A DNA stretch of 64,000 nt, taken from NCBI RefSeq assembly GCF_000020585.3, contig NC_011138.3, positions 347,501 to 411,500 of the forward strand. Direction: 5' to 3'. Shown in pieces: positions 43,120 through 56,066 of the stretch. Under the pieces are notes generated by a model. The model did not search any database, was not told the origin of the DNA, and saw only the letters and a program-made list of their open reading frames with translations. The translations under genes and the position numbers were made by a program. Within the stretch, counting starts at the first letter, position 1. Each line of letters begins with the position of its first letter. The stretch comes from Alteromonas mediterranea DE (GTDB lineage: Bacteria > Pseudomonadota > Gammaproteobacteria > Enterobacterales > Alteromonadaceae).

Positions 43120-44301
43120 ATGCTAAAGCAAATTTTATTTTTATTTCTTATCGGCACTGTGACATCTATCGCGACCGCAAGTGAAGATGTCACCAATTCA
43201 AATGACAACCAAAATATATTCCAGAAAGGTAACATCAAAATAGAAGTAAGTATCGATGAAAGCCCCGAGGGCTCTGTAATTATTGCCTCGACTTTTGAAG
43301 ATGGGAAGCCATTTATCCCTGATTCCTTTTCTATAGAGCTACAGAAGTTAGGTTCAAGCTCAGAAAAATTTGAGTTTCAAACTTCAGAGGGGGTTTTGCG
43401 GTCAATAAAAGCTCTGTCTGAACCTCATTCTTTTAGGGCTACTATTTATCTGACTGACAAAAGACGAAAGTATTCCTGGGAGTGGGAAAACTTCGAGGGA
43501 AGAACACAGATCTCAAGAGCATTAACTGAAAAGTTTCAATTAGCAACCTCCGAAGTTCAGAGTGGGACCATTGAAAGACATATCGAATTGTTGGGTACTC
43601 TTGTAATTCCACCCAAGAACAAGGCTGAAGTTAATGCGCGGTTCTCGGGAGTTGTAGAAACTCTCGCTTCGGATGTTGGTGACAGCGTGAAGGCTGGCGA
43701 TGTAATTGCAAAAATTCAATCAAATGACAGCTTACAAACCTACATCGTGAAAGCGCCAATTTCGGGTACGGTAGTAAGTCGAAATGTTAATGTTGGGCAG
43801 TTGGTTACCAGTGAAACGCTTTATAAAATAGTCGACGCTGAAACGCTTTGGGCAGAATTGAAAGTATTTCCATCCAAGCGGGATACAATAAAGCAGGGCT
43901 CTTATATCCACATAAAAAAAGGTTCCCGACAGCAAGATGCAAAGGTCAAATTTCTCATTCCGTCAGGTTCACTTGAACCTTATCAGATCGCAATTGTTGA
44001 AATCACTAATACCGAAGGAGAATTCTCCCCCGGCGATATGGTTACAGGTGTAGTTGATGCTCAGAAAGTCGATGTTTCGCTTCGCGTTGAGAATGAAGCT
44101 ATCCAATCAATGGATGGTAACTCAGTTGTATTTTTAAACGATGGTAACACGTTTCAAGCTGTCCCTGTCGAGCTGGGTATAAAAGATGACAACTTCACTG
44201 AAGTAAAGCGTGGCTTAATCGCTGGTCAAATTTACGTATCAAAAAATAGCTTTCTGATAAAAGCGGATCTTGAAAAATCCGGTGCCTCTCACGCTCACTA
44301 A
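43120..44301 (+). CDS. czcB: CzcB-type periplasmic adaptor
   Basis: 393 aa from ATG at 43120, the start that puts the signal peptide (MLKQILFLFLIGTVTSIATA) at the N-terminus; a longer frame overlaps czcC and lacks one. An extra beta domain of about 100 residues precedes the barrel-sandwich hybrid (VNARFSGVVETLASDVGDSV, APISGTVVSRNVNVGQLV). The ending SHAH carries His. It joins CzcC to CzcA in the periplasm. Confidence 0.92.
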   Translation: MLKQILFLFLIGTVTSIATASEDVTNSNDNQNIFQKGNIKIEVSIDESPEGSVIIASTFEDGKPFIPDSFSIELQKLGSSSEKFEFQTSEGVLRSIKALSEPHSFRATIYLTDKRRKYSWEWENFEGRTQISRALTEKFQLATSEVQSGTIERHIELLGTLVIPPKNKAEVNARFSGVVETLASDVGDSVKAGDVIAKIQSNDSLQTYIVKAPISGTVVSRNVNVGQLVTSETLYKIVDAETLWAELKVFPSKRDTIKQGSYIHIKKGSRQQDAKVKFLIPSGSLEPYQIAIVEITNTEGEFSPGDMVTGVVDAQKVDVSLRVENEAIQSMDGNSVVFLNDGNTFQAVPVELGIKDDNFTEVKRGLIAGQIYVSKNSFLIKADLEKSGASHAH

Positions 44302-44316
44302 TCCTGGAGACGATAA

Positions 44317-47424
<3,108 letters not shown>

Positions 47425-47434
47425 TCAAATTTTA

Positions 47435-47454
47435 CGCCCGGTATGTTCCGGGCG
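47435..47454. other. GC-rich intercistronic hairpin between czcA and czcD
   Basis: CGCCCGG, TATGTT, CCGGGCG: perfect 7-bp stem with 6-nt loop. No T run follows, so it is more likely an mRNA-stability or attenuation element that lowers czcD relative to czcCBA than a full terminator. Confidence 0.6.
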
Positions 47455-47467
47455 CACCGGAGCCTCT

Positions 47468-48346
47468 ATGACTCATAATCATTCAAATAGCTCAAACAAA
47501 ATTGGGTGGGCTTTTCTATTAAATTTCAGCTTCACAATTATTGAATTTATTGGCGGCTGGCTAACGAACAGCACTGCTATAATGGCAGATGCTGTTCATG
47601 ATCTCGGCGATTCAGTTTCTATTGGAAGCGCCTGGTGTCTCAATAGGTTAGGAGAGAGAGAGGCCGATGAAAATTTCACATATGGGTACAAGCGACTCAG
47701 CCTGTTAGGGGCATTTATTAACGGAGCCGTACTTATCCTTGGCTCAATCTGGGTATTATCAGAAGCCATTCCTCGAGTATTAGACCCGGTCGTTCCAAAT
47801 ACAGAAGGCATGATATTACTTGCGATTCTAGGTGTCGCTGTAAACGGCTTTGCTGTGTATAAACTCCAGGGAGGAAATACCCTAAACGAGAGAGTGTTGA
47901 ACTGGCATTTATTGGAGGACGTTTTAGGCTGGGTTGCTGTATTAATTATTGCCATAGTAATGCAATTTGTCGACTGGCCAATTTTAGACCCCCTACTTTC
48001 GATTGGCTTTACGCTTTTTATATTGTTTAATGTAATTCGAAACTTATTAGCAACCTTAAAATTATTTTTGCAAGGTGTTCCAGAGAAAAACTTATACAAA
48101 CAAGTGTTAGATGAACTCCGGAGTGTTGATAGAGTTGAATATATCCATGACTTAAAAATTTGGTCACTTGACGGAGAACACAATGTTATTACTATACGCG
48201 TTGGCAGTGCCTTAAAGACAGTTGAAGAATACAAGTTATTGAAGCTTGATATTTATGATAGCTTGGCCATGTTTGACTTCAGTTACAGCACAGTTGAAAT
48301 AGAGTTTACTGACGAGCATTCTGCAGTTAATGAGGAGGTGAGATGA
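47468..48346 (+). CDS. czcD: CzcD-type cation diffusion facilitator
   Basis: 292 aa with six TM helices and a C-terminal cytoplasmic domain. The metal site in helix II is NSTAIMADAVHDLGDSVS and that in helix V is WHLLEDVLGWVAVLI, the HxxxD/DxxxD pairs of zinc-transporting CDF proteins. Exchanges cytoplasmic Zn/Cd/Co for protons and backs up the CzcCBA pump. It lacks the His-rich N-terminus of some members apart from MTHNHSNS. Last gene of the operon. Confidence 0.93.
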   Translation: MTHNHSNSSNKIGWAFLLNFSFTIIEFIGGWLTNSTAIMADAVHDLGDSVSIGSAWCLNRLGEREADENFTYGYKRLSLLGAFINGAVLILGSIWVLSEAIPRVLDPVVPNTEGMILLAILGVAVNGFAVYKLQGGNTLNERVLNWHLLEDVLGWVAVLIIAIVMQFVDWPILDPLLSIGFTLFILFNVIRNLLATLKLFLQGVPEKNLYKQVLDELRSVDRVEYIHDLKIWSLDGEHNVITIRVGSALKTVEEYKLLKLDIYDSLAMFDFSYSTVEIEFTDEHSAVNEEVR

Positions 48347-48629
48347 AATTCCATTACTCATTAACAATGATAGTCGACAGTAATTCAAGTTTTAATACTA
48401 AGCTAAAATTTTATTTGTGACACATTGTCTACAATCATGACTATAGATTTTCATGGAACTTTTTAGTTTGTTCCCCTCATGATTAAATTTTTTGTTAAAC
48501 TGTAAGGAGAGTGTGATAGATAATAATGCGTAACTAAAGTGGTAAGAGGCAAGATTGAACACGTACCTTCGACATCAACGTTTCTTTCGTGCTCTTACGA
48601 GATGTTGAAAATAAAATATAGAGACATTA

Positions 48630-48845
48630 ATGAAATTTATAAGTAACTATAAGATGAGCTTCTTATTTTTTATTAGTGGTATTCTGTGTTTAATCGCTTA
48701 TAACATAAAAGGCTCGAGTATAGATGAAAATGGTTTTTTGGTTGAATCGTTTGGCTTCATTCCTATATTTTGGCTATTTGAGCTGATGGCATCGCTGACT
48801 TTTGCTTTCACTTTCATTAAACTTAAAAAAAATCAGCGAAAGTAA
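48630..48845 (+). CDS. DUF3955 family small membrane protein
   Basis: 71 aa, two TM helices. SFLFFISGILCLIAYNIKGS, SIDENGFLVESFGFIPIFWL and FELMASLTFAFTFIKL match the pattern of DUF3955 (LIxYNIxGSSVDExGxLxExF). Isolated gene with its own upstream region of about 280 bp. Function unknown. Confidence 0.72.
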   Translation: MKFISNYKMSFLFFISGILCLIAYNIKGSSIDENGFLVESFGFIPIFWLFELMASLTFAFTFIKLKKNQRK

Positions 48846-49089
48846 AAGCACGCGAAGAACTTTTTCTAACTGACAATTTTGCTTTGCGATTTGCTATGCA
48901 ACTCCTGGCTAGTAATTGAAAACTGAACCCAAAGGTTGTTGGGTATTGCCTTTTAGTTATATCAGACTTTAACTTCTTATATTAAAGCTCGCTAATTATT
49001 GGCTTTCTATTCTTTTATACACATTGATGAATTTGCACAGTTGGACCCATGTCAGTGCGGTACCTCATCGGTGAGTCAACAGTCTCAAA

Positions 49090-49500
49090 TCAAAAATATC
49101 TACACAATGTAGCTAACCACAACAGTGATGAAATTGCGATCGTCACTAAAACAGCCGCTGAGCCTAAATCTTTCGCTAAGCCTGACAGTGGGTGAATCTC
49201 TTTTCCAATACGGTCAATAGTTACTTCAATTGCAGTATTTATAATTTCAGCGAACAAAACGAAGAGTATGGAGGAAAGTAAAATCGCCTTTTCCATATAA
49301 GGAATTGACCAAAATGCAAGCACTCCCGCCGCTAAGATAAGTAAGATAAGTTCTTGCCGGAACGCTGACTCGTTTTTAACAAGCCATGATGATATAGCTC
49401 GAACTGAGTTTTTCATTGCTAATACAATACGCAACATGCCCTTTGGTTTGGCTTTAGGGTCGAAATGCATTTTTGATGTGGCTTCGTCTATGACTCGCAT
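49090..49500 (-). CDS. dgkA: Diacylglycerol kinase
   Basis: 136 aa, three TM helices. The signature AEIINTAIEVTIDRIG and the N-terminal amphipathic helix with NESAFRQELILL are diagnostic. It recycles diacylglycerol left by phosphoethanolamine transfer to lipid A, fitting its place directly after eptA (overlap 13 nt). The N-terminus (MRVIDEATSKMHFDPKAKPK) is about 20 residues longer than the usual enzyme; Met22 or Met29 are alternative starts. Confidence 0.92.
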   Translation of the reverse strand: MRVIDEATSKMHFDPKAKPKGMLRIVLAMKNSVRAISSWLVKNESAFRQELILLILAAGVLAFWSIPYMEKAILLSSILFVLFAEIINTAIEVTIDRIGKEIHPLSGLAKDLGSAAVLVTIAISSLLWLATLCRYF

Positions 49501-50378
49501 TTTCGTAAAATATCCTGAGTGGGTTGGTAGGTGCTGCTTTGCACATTAGTAAGACCAAGTAATGTGTCAAAAAGGTTGTCATGCGAATAAGGATGACTGG
49601 ATAACGACTTTACGCAATCACTGTATTCAGGTTGGCTAAACTTGGAGGCCCAATAAACCATTGGTACATGAGTTTGCTCAACAGGCGCTAAATTATAAGG
49701 GAAACCGTGTAAATAAAGCCCTTTTTCTCCCAATGACTCACCATGATCCGATAGATAAAGCATCGACGAATTAGGAATAGTGGAAAGCTGTTCAATAATC
49801 TGGCCTAGCACGTAGTCTGTGTATGCAATAGTATTATCGTACGTATTTGTCAGCTCTGCCTCTTCACAATTTTGAATATCACTTCTGGGACAGTCAGGCA
49901 CGAACTTAGCAAATTTCTCTGGGTATCTCCGGTAGTAAGTAGGGCCGTGTGAGCCAATCATATGTAAGACTATCACTCTATGTTCTTTAGATGGCCTTGA
50001 AAGAGTTTCTCTTAAAAGGTCAACAAGTACCTCATCATAACAATAATCTCCATCGCAAAACTTGGGATCTCTGGACGGATCAAAGTCTAGGGTCTTTACC
50101 CTCTTGCATACGCCTTTACAGCTACTGTTGTTGTCAATCCAAGTCACGTCAACTCCTGCACGATGAATGATGTCTAAAACATTGTCCTGACTGTCTGCAA
50201 TACGCGAATCATAATTTTCTCGAGAGAGTCTTGAGAACATACATGGCACGGAGACTGCGGTAGCAGTACCGCAAGATGTCACCTTGCTAAAACTGATTGC
50301 ACCTGCGTTCTGGATATTAGGCGAAGTACGCCTCGAATAGCTGTTGCTTGAAAACTTGTCCGCTCTGGCTGTTTCGCC
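49488..50378 (-). pseudogene. eptA: eptA, 3' part (catalytic sulfatase-fold domain), split by IS
   Basis: Periplasmic domain of a lipid A phosphoethanolamine transferase. After the insertion point it reads ETARADKFSSNSYSRRTSPN, CGTATAVSVPCMFSRLSREN, HMIGSHGPTYYRRYP and YLSDHGESLGEKGLYLHGFP, with the metal ligands of the alkaline-phosphatase fold (Asp-His in SDHGES, His in LHGFP). The present longer frame begins in the IS at 50390. Rejoined to the 5' part across one GTTTCGCC copy, it makes a continuous 535-residue enzyme. As it stands the gene is inactive. Confidence 0.93.
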
Positions 50379-51906
50379 GTAACCGTTCACCAGGGCCCTA
50401 TTGACAGTTAGTAATATTTATTTTCAATGATCGTGGGGATCCTATTGATTGATCCCGCCAGTCTGTCAGAGTGGTTTCATGCCACGTAAAAAGCAGCCCA
50501 CAAAGCCACCTGTCGCTACTAATCTCGATGATGCCAATGAGCTCATTAGTACACTCTGGGACAGGCTAAATGACCTCGAAGACCGACTGAATCAAAACAG
50601 TCGTAATTCATCGCGCCCGCCATCGTCTAATGGGCCGGGGGCGTCCTCTTCTGCGCCAGCTAAAAAGCCGACAGGCCGTAAGCGCGGTGCGCAATCCGGC
50701 CATAAAGGCAGTAAGCGGATGCTGGCCGATACCGTTGATGAGACGCGCACCTATTATCCCGACGATACTTGTGCTTGCGGTGGTACTATTACTATCAGTG
50801 ATTCACCGTATCGCCGCCATCAGGTTTTTGATATTCCTTCTCAGGCTTTCTCTGTGGTTGAACATCAGTTACATCAGGGTCAGTGTTGTCAGTGCAGCAA
50901 AACGGTAAAAGCAACGCTACCTGACAACGTGAATCAGGGACAGATGGGCAATAACCTGCTGGCATATGTGGCAATGCAGTCCGGTCAGTTTCACCAGAGT
51001 ATCAGTAAAATCCAGCAACAGCTCGAACAGAACTTCGGCTTATCGTTCAGTCGCGGTGCTATCTCTGAAGCGCAGGCCGGGTTAGTTCAGTACTGACGCC
51101 AGCGTATCAGGATATCAAAGAGATGATGCGCACTGAGGCGGTGGTACACTGCGATGAAACCCGTCATCAGCGTGGTAACGAAAACCGCTGGATGTGGCAG
51201 GTATGCACAGCAGAATTATCATGCTTTATGACGCACTTCTCACGTGGCGCCTGGGCGGCAAAGAAACTACTCGGCGATAATCCGGAAAACATTGTTGTTA
51301 CTGACCAGTATGCCGGTTATCACTACATCGATTCAGACCACCGTCAATTGTGCTGGGCGCATATCTTAAGAAACATGAATGCGCTGGCGGAAAGCTGGGG
51401 TACGAACAAGACTTATGGAACGACGTTAGTCAGGCTCATTCGCATACTGTTCCGGCTGCAACACCGGTATGAGAGTAACGCACTAAGTGAAAAGCGATAC
51501 CTGGACCGGATGGAAAAACTACGCATCGCCTGGCGAGAGCAACTTGAACTGGCATCAAGACGCTGTGTGACTCCCCGCTATCAGAACCGGTGTAAGCTAC
51601 TGCTAAAACACGATGACATGTGCTGGGTATTCCTCAGTCACGATGGCGTCCCTCTCACTAACAATGAAGCCGAGCGTTCATTGCGAAGCTATGTGCTGTG
51701 GCGAAAAGGCAGCTATGGTGTGTGGTCTCACCGAGGGGAACTGTTCAGACAACGTATACTCACCATCGTCGAAACCTGCCGGAAACAAAAGCTGAATCCA
51801 CTGAATTGGCTCCGCGCCATTCTCGAAGCGACGCTGAACAAAACGTCCTATCCTCTGCTCGACGACTTCAAAGCTGCCTGTCAATAGGGCCTTGGTGAAC
51901 GGTTAC
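50379..51906. mobile_element. IS66-family (single-transposase, ISBst12-type) element in eptA, with 8-bp target duplication
   Basis: 1528 bp. Inverted repeats of 29 bp begin GTAACCGTTCACC (50379-50407, and reverse complement at 51878-51906) with one mismatch. GTTTCGCC is repeated at 50371-50378 and 51907-51914. It has one transposase gene and no tnpA/tnpB, as in the ISBst12 subgroup. It lies on the + strand, opposite to eptA, and cuts within the Thr codon of the catalytic GET motif. Confidence 0.94.
50479..51887 (+). pseudogene. IS66/ISBst12-type transposase, frameshifted
   Basis: 5' part from ATG at 50479 (MPRKKQPTK) with NQNSRNSSRPPSSNGPG, a zinc segment (CACGGTITI, QCCQCSKTVK) and GAISEAQAGLVQ. 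At about 51093 the frame must change by -1: TGA at 51094-51096 ends the first frame, while LTPAYQDIKEMMRTEAVVHC continues in another. The 3' part has CDETRHQRGNENRWMW, VVTDQYAGYHYID and the Glu region NNEAERSLRSYVLWRKG. No slippery heptamer is visible, so it is probably a mutation rather than programmed frameshifting. Total about 470 residues when joined. Confidence 0.85.
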
Positions 51907-52631
51907 GTTTCGCCAACCACTAACACTGTAATAGATGGGTGTATATTAGCGTTACCTTTTAAGTAGGGACGCTTGTCTAATACTTTGTAGGGTAAAGGCG
52001 GATAGAAGTAAGTGTCCCGAAGGTACTTGTACCCTGAATCATAAAAGGCGTAGGGAATAATATACTTCGTTAGATCTTTGTTATTTCTGCCGACAGCTGC
52101 ATAGCTCTTAAAAAGGAACGTGGCTATAATTGCAATACCCAATAAAGCTAATAAGTTCAGCACTAGAAGGTGCTTGATTCGAGCCTTGAGCTTTCCATTT
52201 ATTTCCAGATTAAAAATCGCAAATACAGGGATTAATCCCAGTATAGAGAAGAATAAAAAAAGTGTTGAATTTAGATAAGAAAAGGCTTCACCAGAATTTG
52301 TTTCCATTACATTCTGTATCATGCTCTTATCGAAAATGACACCATAGGCCAAGGTGCCGTAAAGTAGAATAGAACTTACAACGAAAGCAATTGCAACGGT
52401 GGTGCGCGGCAAAAATAGGGCACCAAAAAGACTTAGAAAAATAATATTAAAAAAGGTTAGCAAGAGCGGTACAGAGAGAAAAAACACCCACTCATTCAAT
52501 GTTACAGGGGCTACAACTTCATAAACAGCGGACAAAAATGGTATGTTAAATATTGCTGCGATAAACAATGAAGAAAGTAAAATGAACTGAGCTGATGTAG
52601 GATTGAAATTTAGTGTTCTTGGAAATTTCAC
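51903..52631 (-). pseudogene. eptA: eptA, 5' part (membrane domain), split by IS
   Basis: The N-terminal part of EptA: five TM helices (for example FILLSSLFIAAIFNIPFLSA, VFFLSVPLLLTFFNIIFLSL) and the periplasmic linker YFYPPLPYKVLDKRPYLKGN. It ends SITVLVVGET, with the present stop TAA taken from the IS end (GTAA). The next residues should be ARADKF, found at 50370 and lower. Its product would lack the whole catalytic domain. Confidence 0.93.
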
Positions 52632-52751
52632 AATAAGGTTCTCGTGTACTTCTTAGCACATAAGTTACCTGTCTAAACTTAAATAACGCTTAAGAAAAAC
52701 TGTAGAATGAAAATTCTCGCATTATTTTTTAATTGTATGAAAACATGTACC

Positions 52752-54494
52752 TCACGTAACGGGCCTATCTGGGATATAACTAAAGATCTCAGTCGCAGTT
52801 TTCGTAAGCGGACACTTTTCGGTTAATGCCTCGTGCGATAATAGTACCCAGTGGGCGCGATGTGCATACCCTACAGACGTTGCCATTTCTTTTTTAAAAC
52901 AACTATTGCGTACATGTTTTTCATCGACGAGGATGTATCTTCCCTTTTCAGTCTTATCCAGCCACTGGTAGGCGGCAGACAATTGCTGATCAACAGGGGT
53001 ATGATACCCAAAATGAGTGATGGGATAAGGCGAGAAGAGAATGAACTGTTCAGAAAAATCAACAAGTGCAATAGTTGCATCATGTTTACCAATTTCTTTT
53101 TCAATATTTGCAAATACGCTTTTAGGGGTTTTTACATCTTCAAGTAAAGTGTAACCCCAAGTAGCGTACATGCCCCAAAGAGTACACAAGAAATAGGGCC
53201 AGACTTTCCAGTGCTTCCCTCTAGTAGTGATCACCGTAACCAGACACGTCAGTCCCCCCGTTACTAAAAAAAACATCCACGGAGAAAGCCCGAACTTTTC
53301 TTCTAACTTTAGGGCGAATGATGCTTTTACTATGCCGGAAAAACCAAACCCCAATAAGCCTACTGATAGTAAAAATACAACGCCCCACAAAAGCCAGGAA
53401 AATACTTTCTTATTAACAACTGAATCAAAGTAAGGCGCAGAGATCAGTGCCAGCATCGGCAATGCGGGTAAGATGTACACCCCCCGTTTACCAGGACTTA
53501 CACTGAAGAAAAGCAGAACAAGTACAATCCAAACCAATGGTAAGTATATGCGGGCATCACCTTTTTTGATTGCGCGATACCAACATGGGATGAGCCATGG
53601 GAGAGCGATGCTAATTGGCAACCAGAATAATGGAATAACCTCTACGAGGTAATACCAGAACGGCTTTATGTGATGCCAGGAATCAGCATATCGAGTGACC
53701 GTTTGCCTGAAAAGAATATTATCTCTATATAGAGCAAGTGATGTGTTGTGGCTATTTTCGACCAATATCAACATAGGTATAAACCATAGTGATATAGCCA
53801 GTAACATCACCACTGCACCCATTATCCACGGTAATACGGACTTTTTAGTTTGCTTCTTAGCTATGTCCCGCTGAGGCCAAAAGTGTCGATGTATCAAGTA
53901 TGGTATCAGCATCAGGACTGGTAAAAATCCGACCCCTTTTGTGATGACGCCAATTCCCATGAAGAAAAAGGCGAGGTAATACCAACGCCATCGCCTTTCA
54001 ACTAAGAAAAAGCGCAAAAGACCATAGCATCCGATTGTTATCCAGCAGCAGACCATTGCGTCTATCTGTGCAGACTTGGCTTGAAGCAAAAATTGAAAAC
54101 TCAATAAAAGAAGTGACGTTGCGATCAGCGCCTCTTTTGTACTCCACAGTCGTTTTGAGATGTCATACACCAAAAAAAGTGTGAGTAGGCTGCATAAAGC
54201 AGATGGGAGCAGAAAGGCAATCTTAATTGACCCGAATAGCGCAAAGAAAAAAGCGATAGACCACATAAACACAGGTGGTTTATCAGGATAAAACTCTCCC
54301 GCTCTGGCTGGAAAGAACCACTGACCTGTTTCAACCATTTCTTTTGCAACTTGTGCAAAACGAGGTTCGTCAGCAGGCCAGGGATCTCTTAACCCAAGCC
54401 CGATAAATATCAACACGCTAGCCAGTACAAAAAGCCAGAAAGTATAATTTGGGTGCTTGTTCTTATGTTTAATGGCTAGGCTCGTCTGATTCAT
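52752..54494 (-). CDS. ArnT-like lipid-linked sugar transferase (PMT/GT83 family)
   Basis: About 580 aa from the ATG ending at 54494 (a start 16 codons earlier, at 54542, overlaps the neighbour more). About twelve TM helices and the family motif LGLRDPWPADEPRFAQVAKE, with the acidic DEPR residue needed for catalysis, then FYPDKPPVFMW. ArnT moves 4-amino-arabinose (or another sugar) from undecaprenyl phosphate onto lipid A. No arn synthesis genes are in the window, so the sugar may differ. It belongs to a minus-strand unit with a GT2 enzyme, a VTT protein, eptA and dgkA. Confidence 0.85.
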   Translation of the reverse strand: MNQTSLAIKHKNKHPNYTFWLFVLASVLIFIGLGLRDPWPADEPRFAQVAKEMVETGQWFFPARAGEFYPDKPPVFMWSIAFFFALFGSIKIAFLLPSALCSLLTLFLVYDISKRLWSTKEALIATSLLLLSFQFLLQAKSAQIDAMVCCWITIGCYGLLRFFLVERRWRWYYLAFFFMGIGVITKGVGFLPVLMLIPYLIHRHFWPQRDIAKKQTKKSVLPWIMGAVVMLLAISLWFIPMLILVENSHNTSLALYRDNILFRQTVTRYADSWHHIKPFWYYLVEVIPLFWLPISIALPWLIPCWYRAIKKGDARIYLPLVWIVLVLLFFSVSPGKRGVYILPALPMLALISAPYFDSVVNKKVFSWLLWGVVFLLSVGLLGFGFSGIVKASFALKLEEKFGLSPWMFFLVTGGLTCLVTVITTRGKHWKVWPYFLCTLWGMYATWGYTLLEDVKTPKSVFANIEKEIGKHDATIALVDFSEQFILFSPYPITHFGYHTPVDQQLSAAYQWLDKTEKGRYILVDEKHVRNSCFKKEMATSVGYAHRAHWVLLSHEALTEKCPLTKTATEIFSYIPDRPVT

Positions 54495-55185
54495 TGCTAC
54501 ATTTGCTGCTTTTTGTGAGAGAACGAAGAGTTTTATCGTCATTATGTTGACGATGATAAACCTTAAAAAGATATGCGCTTAGCAAGCTGGAAATCCCAAA
54601 TAATAGGGCGCTTATGATTATTTTAAGTTCAGAGTTGACTAATACACCCTTACCCATTAATGCAAAAACCGCCATTTGAGGGATGTAGCCAATAGTAGAC
54701 CCAAAAATAAAAGAGCGTCGTGGAATCTTTGAAACGCCAGCAAAAATGTTTGTGAGTAGATTATTCCCTATTGGCAACAGTCTAATGATAACGGACTTAA
54801 GAAAGGGAGAGCGAAGTAGAAAGTGGTCTAACTTGCGCACTCGCATTTCAAAGTGTTGAATAATAATCGGTCTAGCGAAATACCGGGACACTGCCATAAC
54901 TGTTGCACAGCTGAGCGTAGCTGCTAATGTTGAATAGATGACACCTTCAGCAAATCCAAAGGCATACCCCCCCATAAATGCGACTAACTGGCGTGGAAGT
55001 CCGATAGTAAGTAAAAATACTGAGACGGCTAAAAATTTGGCTATCCCTGTCACTCCATTATCACGGGTATGATTGTCTATCCACTCCTGATTAAATGCGT
55101 CAAATGAGGGGGAGAGCGAAATCAAATGACTAAAAAACAGAATGGCAAGTACCAGAATGAAGAAACGAAGGAGACTGGAATTCAA
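54469..55185 (-). CDS. TVP38/TMEM64 (VTT-domain) membrane protein
   Basis: 238 aa with about six hydrophobic segments. The VTT signature is present: LPRQLVAFMGGYAFGFAEGV, then RSPFLKSVIIRLLPIGNNLL and GVSKIPRRSFIFGSTIGYIP. This family (with DedA) includes flippases for undecaprenyl phosphate and other polyprenyl carriers, which suits a neighbourhood of lipid-linked sugar transfer to lipid A. The C-terminal tail is Ser/Lys/Asp-rich. It starts directly after the GT2 gene stop and overlaps the ArnT-like gene by about 26 nt. Confidence 0.85.
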   Translation of the reverse strand: MNSSLLRFFILVLAILFFSHLISLSPSFDAFNQEWIDNHTRDNGVTGIAKFLAVSVFLLTIGLPRQLVAFMGGYAFGFAEGVIYSTLAATLSCATVMAVSRYFARPIIIQHFEMRVRKLDHFLLRSPFLKSVIIRLLPIGNNLLTNIFAGVSKIPRRSFIFGSTIGYIPQMAVFALMGKGVLVNSELKIIISALLFGISSLLSAYLFKVYHRQHNDDKTLRSLTKSSKCSNESDEPSH

Positions 55186-55935
55186 TTAGATACTCTCTTC
55201 ATTTTCTAAGATGACATCATTAAGTTTATTACGTTTCTGAAGCCAATAAACTCCTGCCATATCAATTAGTCCAACCCCAAGCCGCCCTAACATATTATAT
55301 TTTGATTTTCCGAATTGCCTGTCTCTGTGATTCACTTCAACAACTTTAATGATCCCACCTTGTCGTCGGATCAGTGCTGGCAGAAAACGATGCATATGAT
55401 CAAAATAGGGTAAATCGAGGAATGTTTGTTTTGGAAAGACCTTTAACCCACATCCGGTGTCAGGTGTATCATCATTAAGAAATTTACTTCTTACAGAATT
55501 TGCTAGTTTTGACTGAAATCTTTTCCAAGCTGTATCCTTTCTGTCTTTACGATGACCAGCAATGCAAAAGTGACTCCCTAACGGAAATTGAGAGGCCATA
55601 GTCAGGAGGTTTGGTATATCAGAGGGATCATTCTGCCCATCCGCATCAAGTGTAACTACAAGTTCTCCATCAGCATGGCTCACCCCTGTCCAAATAGCTG
55701 TACTTTGTCCCACCGAGTGCTTGTGCCGTAGTACGTTAACTCTTTCAAAGCCACTCGCTTTCAGATAAAGCAGATTCTCAAATGTATTATCCGTACTTCC
55801 ATCATCAACATAGATGACTTCGAAGTTGGCTACACCTGTTAACGCTCTATAAATTTCCTCAATTAAGGGTTTTAAATTTTTTTCTTCGTTTTTCGCTGGT
55901 ATTACAACTGAAATTCGCACGTAGCCCTCTGTCAA
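55186..55935 (-). CDS. GT2-family dolichyl/undecaprenyl-phosphate sugar transferase
   Basis: 249 aa. RISVVIPAKNEEKNLKPLIE, IYVDDGSTDNTFENL (DDGS for the nucleotide) and TLDADGQNDPSDIP (DAD-type metal site) are classic for DPM1/ArnC-like enzymes; the later QFGKSKYNMLGRLGVGLIDM matches the DPM1 C-terminus. It lacks the two C-terminal TM helices of ArnC. Likely charges a polyprenyl phosphate with a sugar for the ArnT-like enzyme. First gene of the minus-strand envelope operon. Confidence 0.87.
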   Translation of the reverse strand: MTEGYVRISVVIPAKNEEKNLKPLIEEIYRALTGVANFEVIYVDDGSTDNTFENLLYLKASGFERVNVLRHKHSVGQSTAIWTGVSHADGELVVTLDADGQNDPSDIPNLLTMASQFPLGSHFCIAGHRKDRKDTAWKRFQSKLANSVRSKFLNDDTPDTGCGLKVFPKQTFLDLPYFDHMHRFLPALIRRQGGIIKVVEVNHRDRQFGKSKYNMLGRLGVGLIDMAGVYWLQKRNKLNDVILENEESI

Positions 55936-56066
55936 AGCCTCAAGATCAAGAAAATTCTATTTTCGACAGGAAAACGTTAACAAACAAAACTTAAGATACG
56001 CTTATGAAGAGTCATTTAATTGAAGTAATAATGTTTTAATCGCTCAGGAAGGAAGAAAGAGGTGGG

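Noticed and set aside
47596..48234. Minus-strand 212-codon frame inside czcD
   Set aside because: Antisense shadow; the + strand frame has full CDF motifs and operon context.
50449..51887. Programmed -1 frameshift in the IS66-type transposase
   Set aside because: No A6/A7-type slippery heptamer or downstream stem near 51093, and single-transposase IS66 elements are not known to need one. Treated as a mutation.
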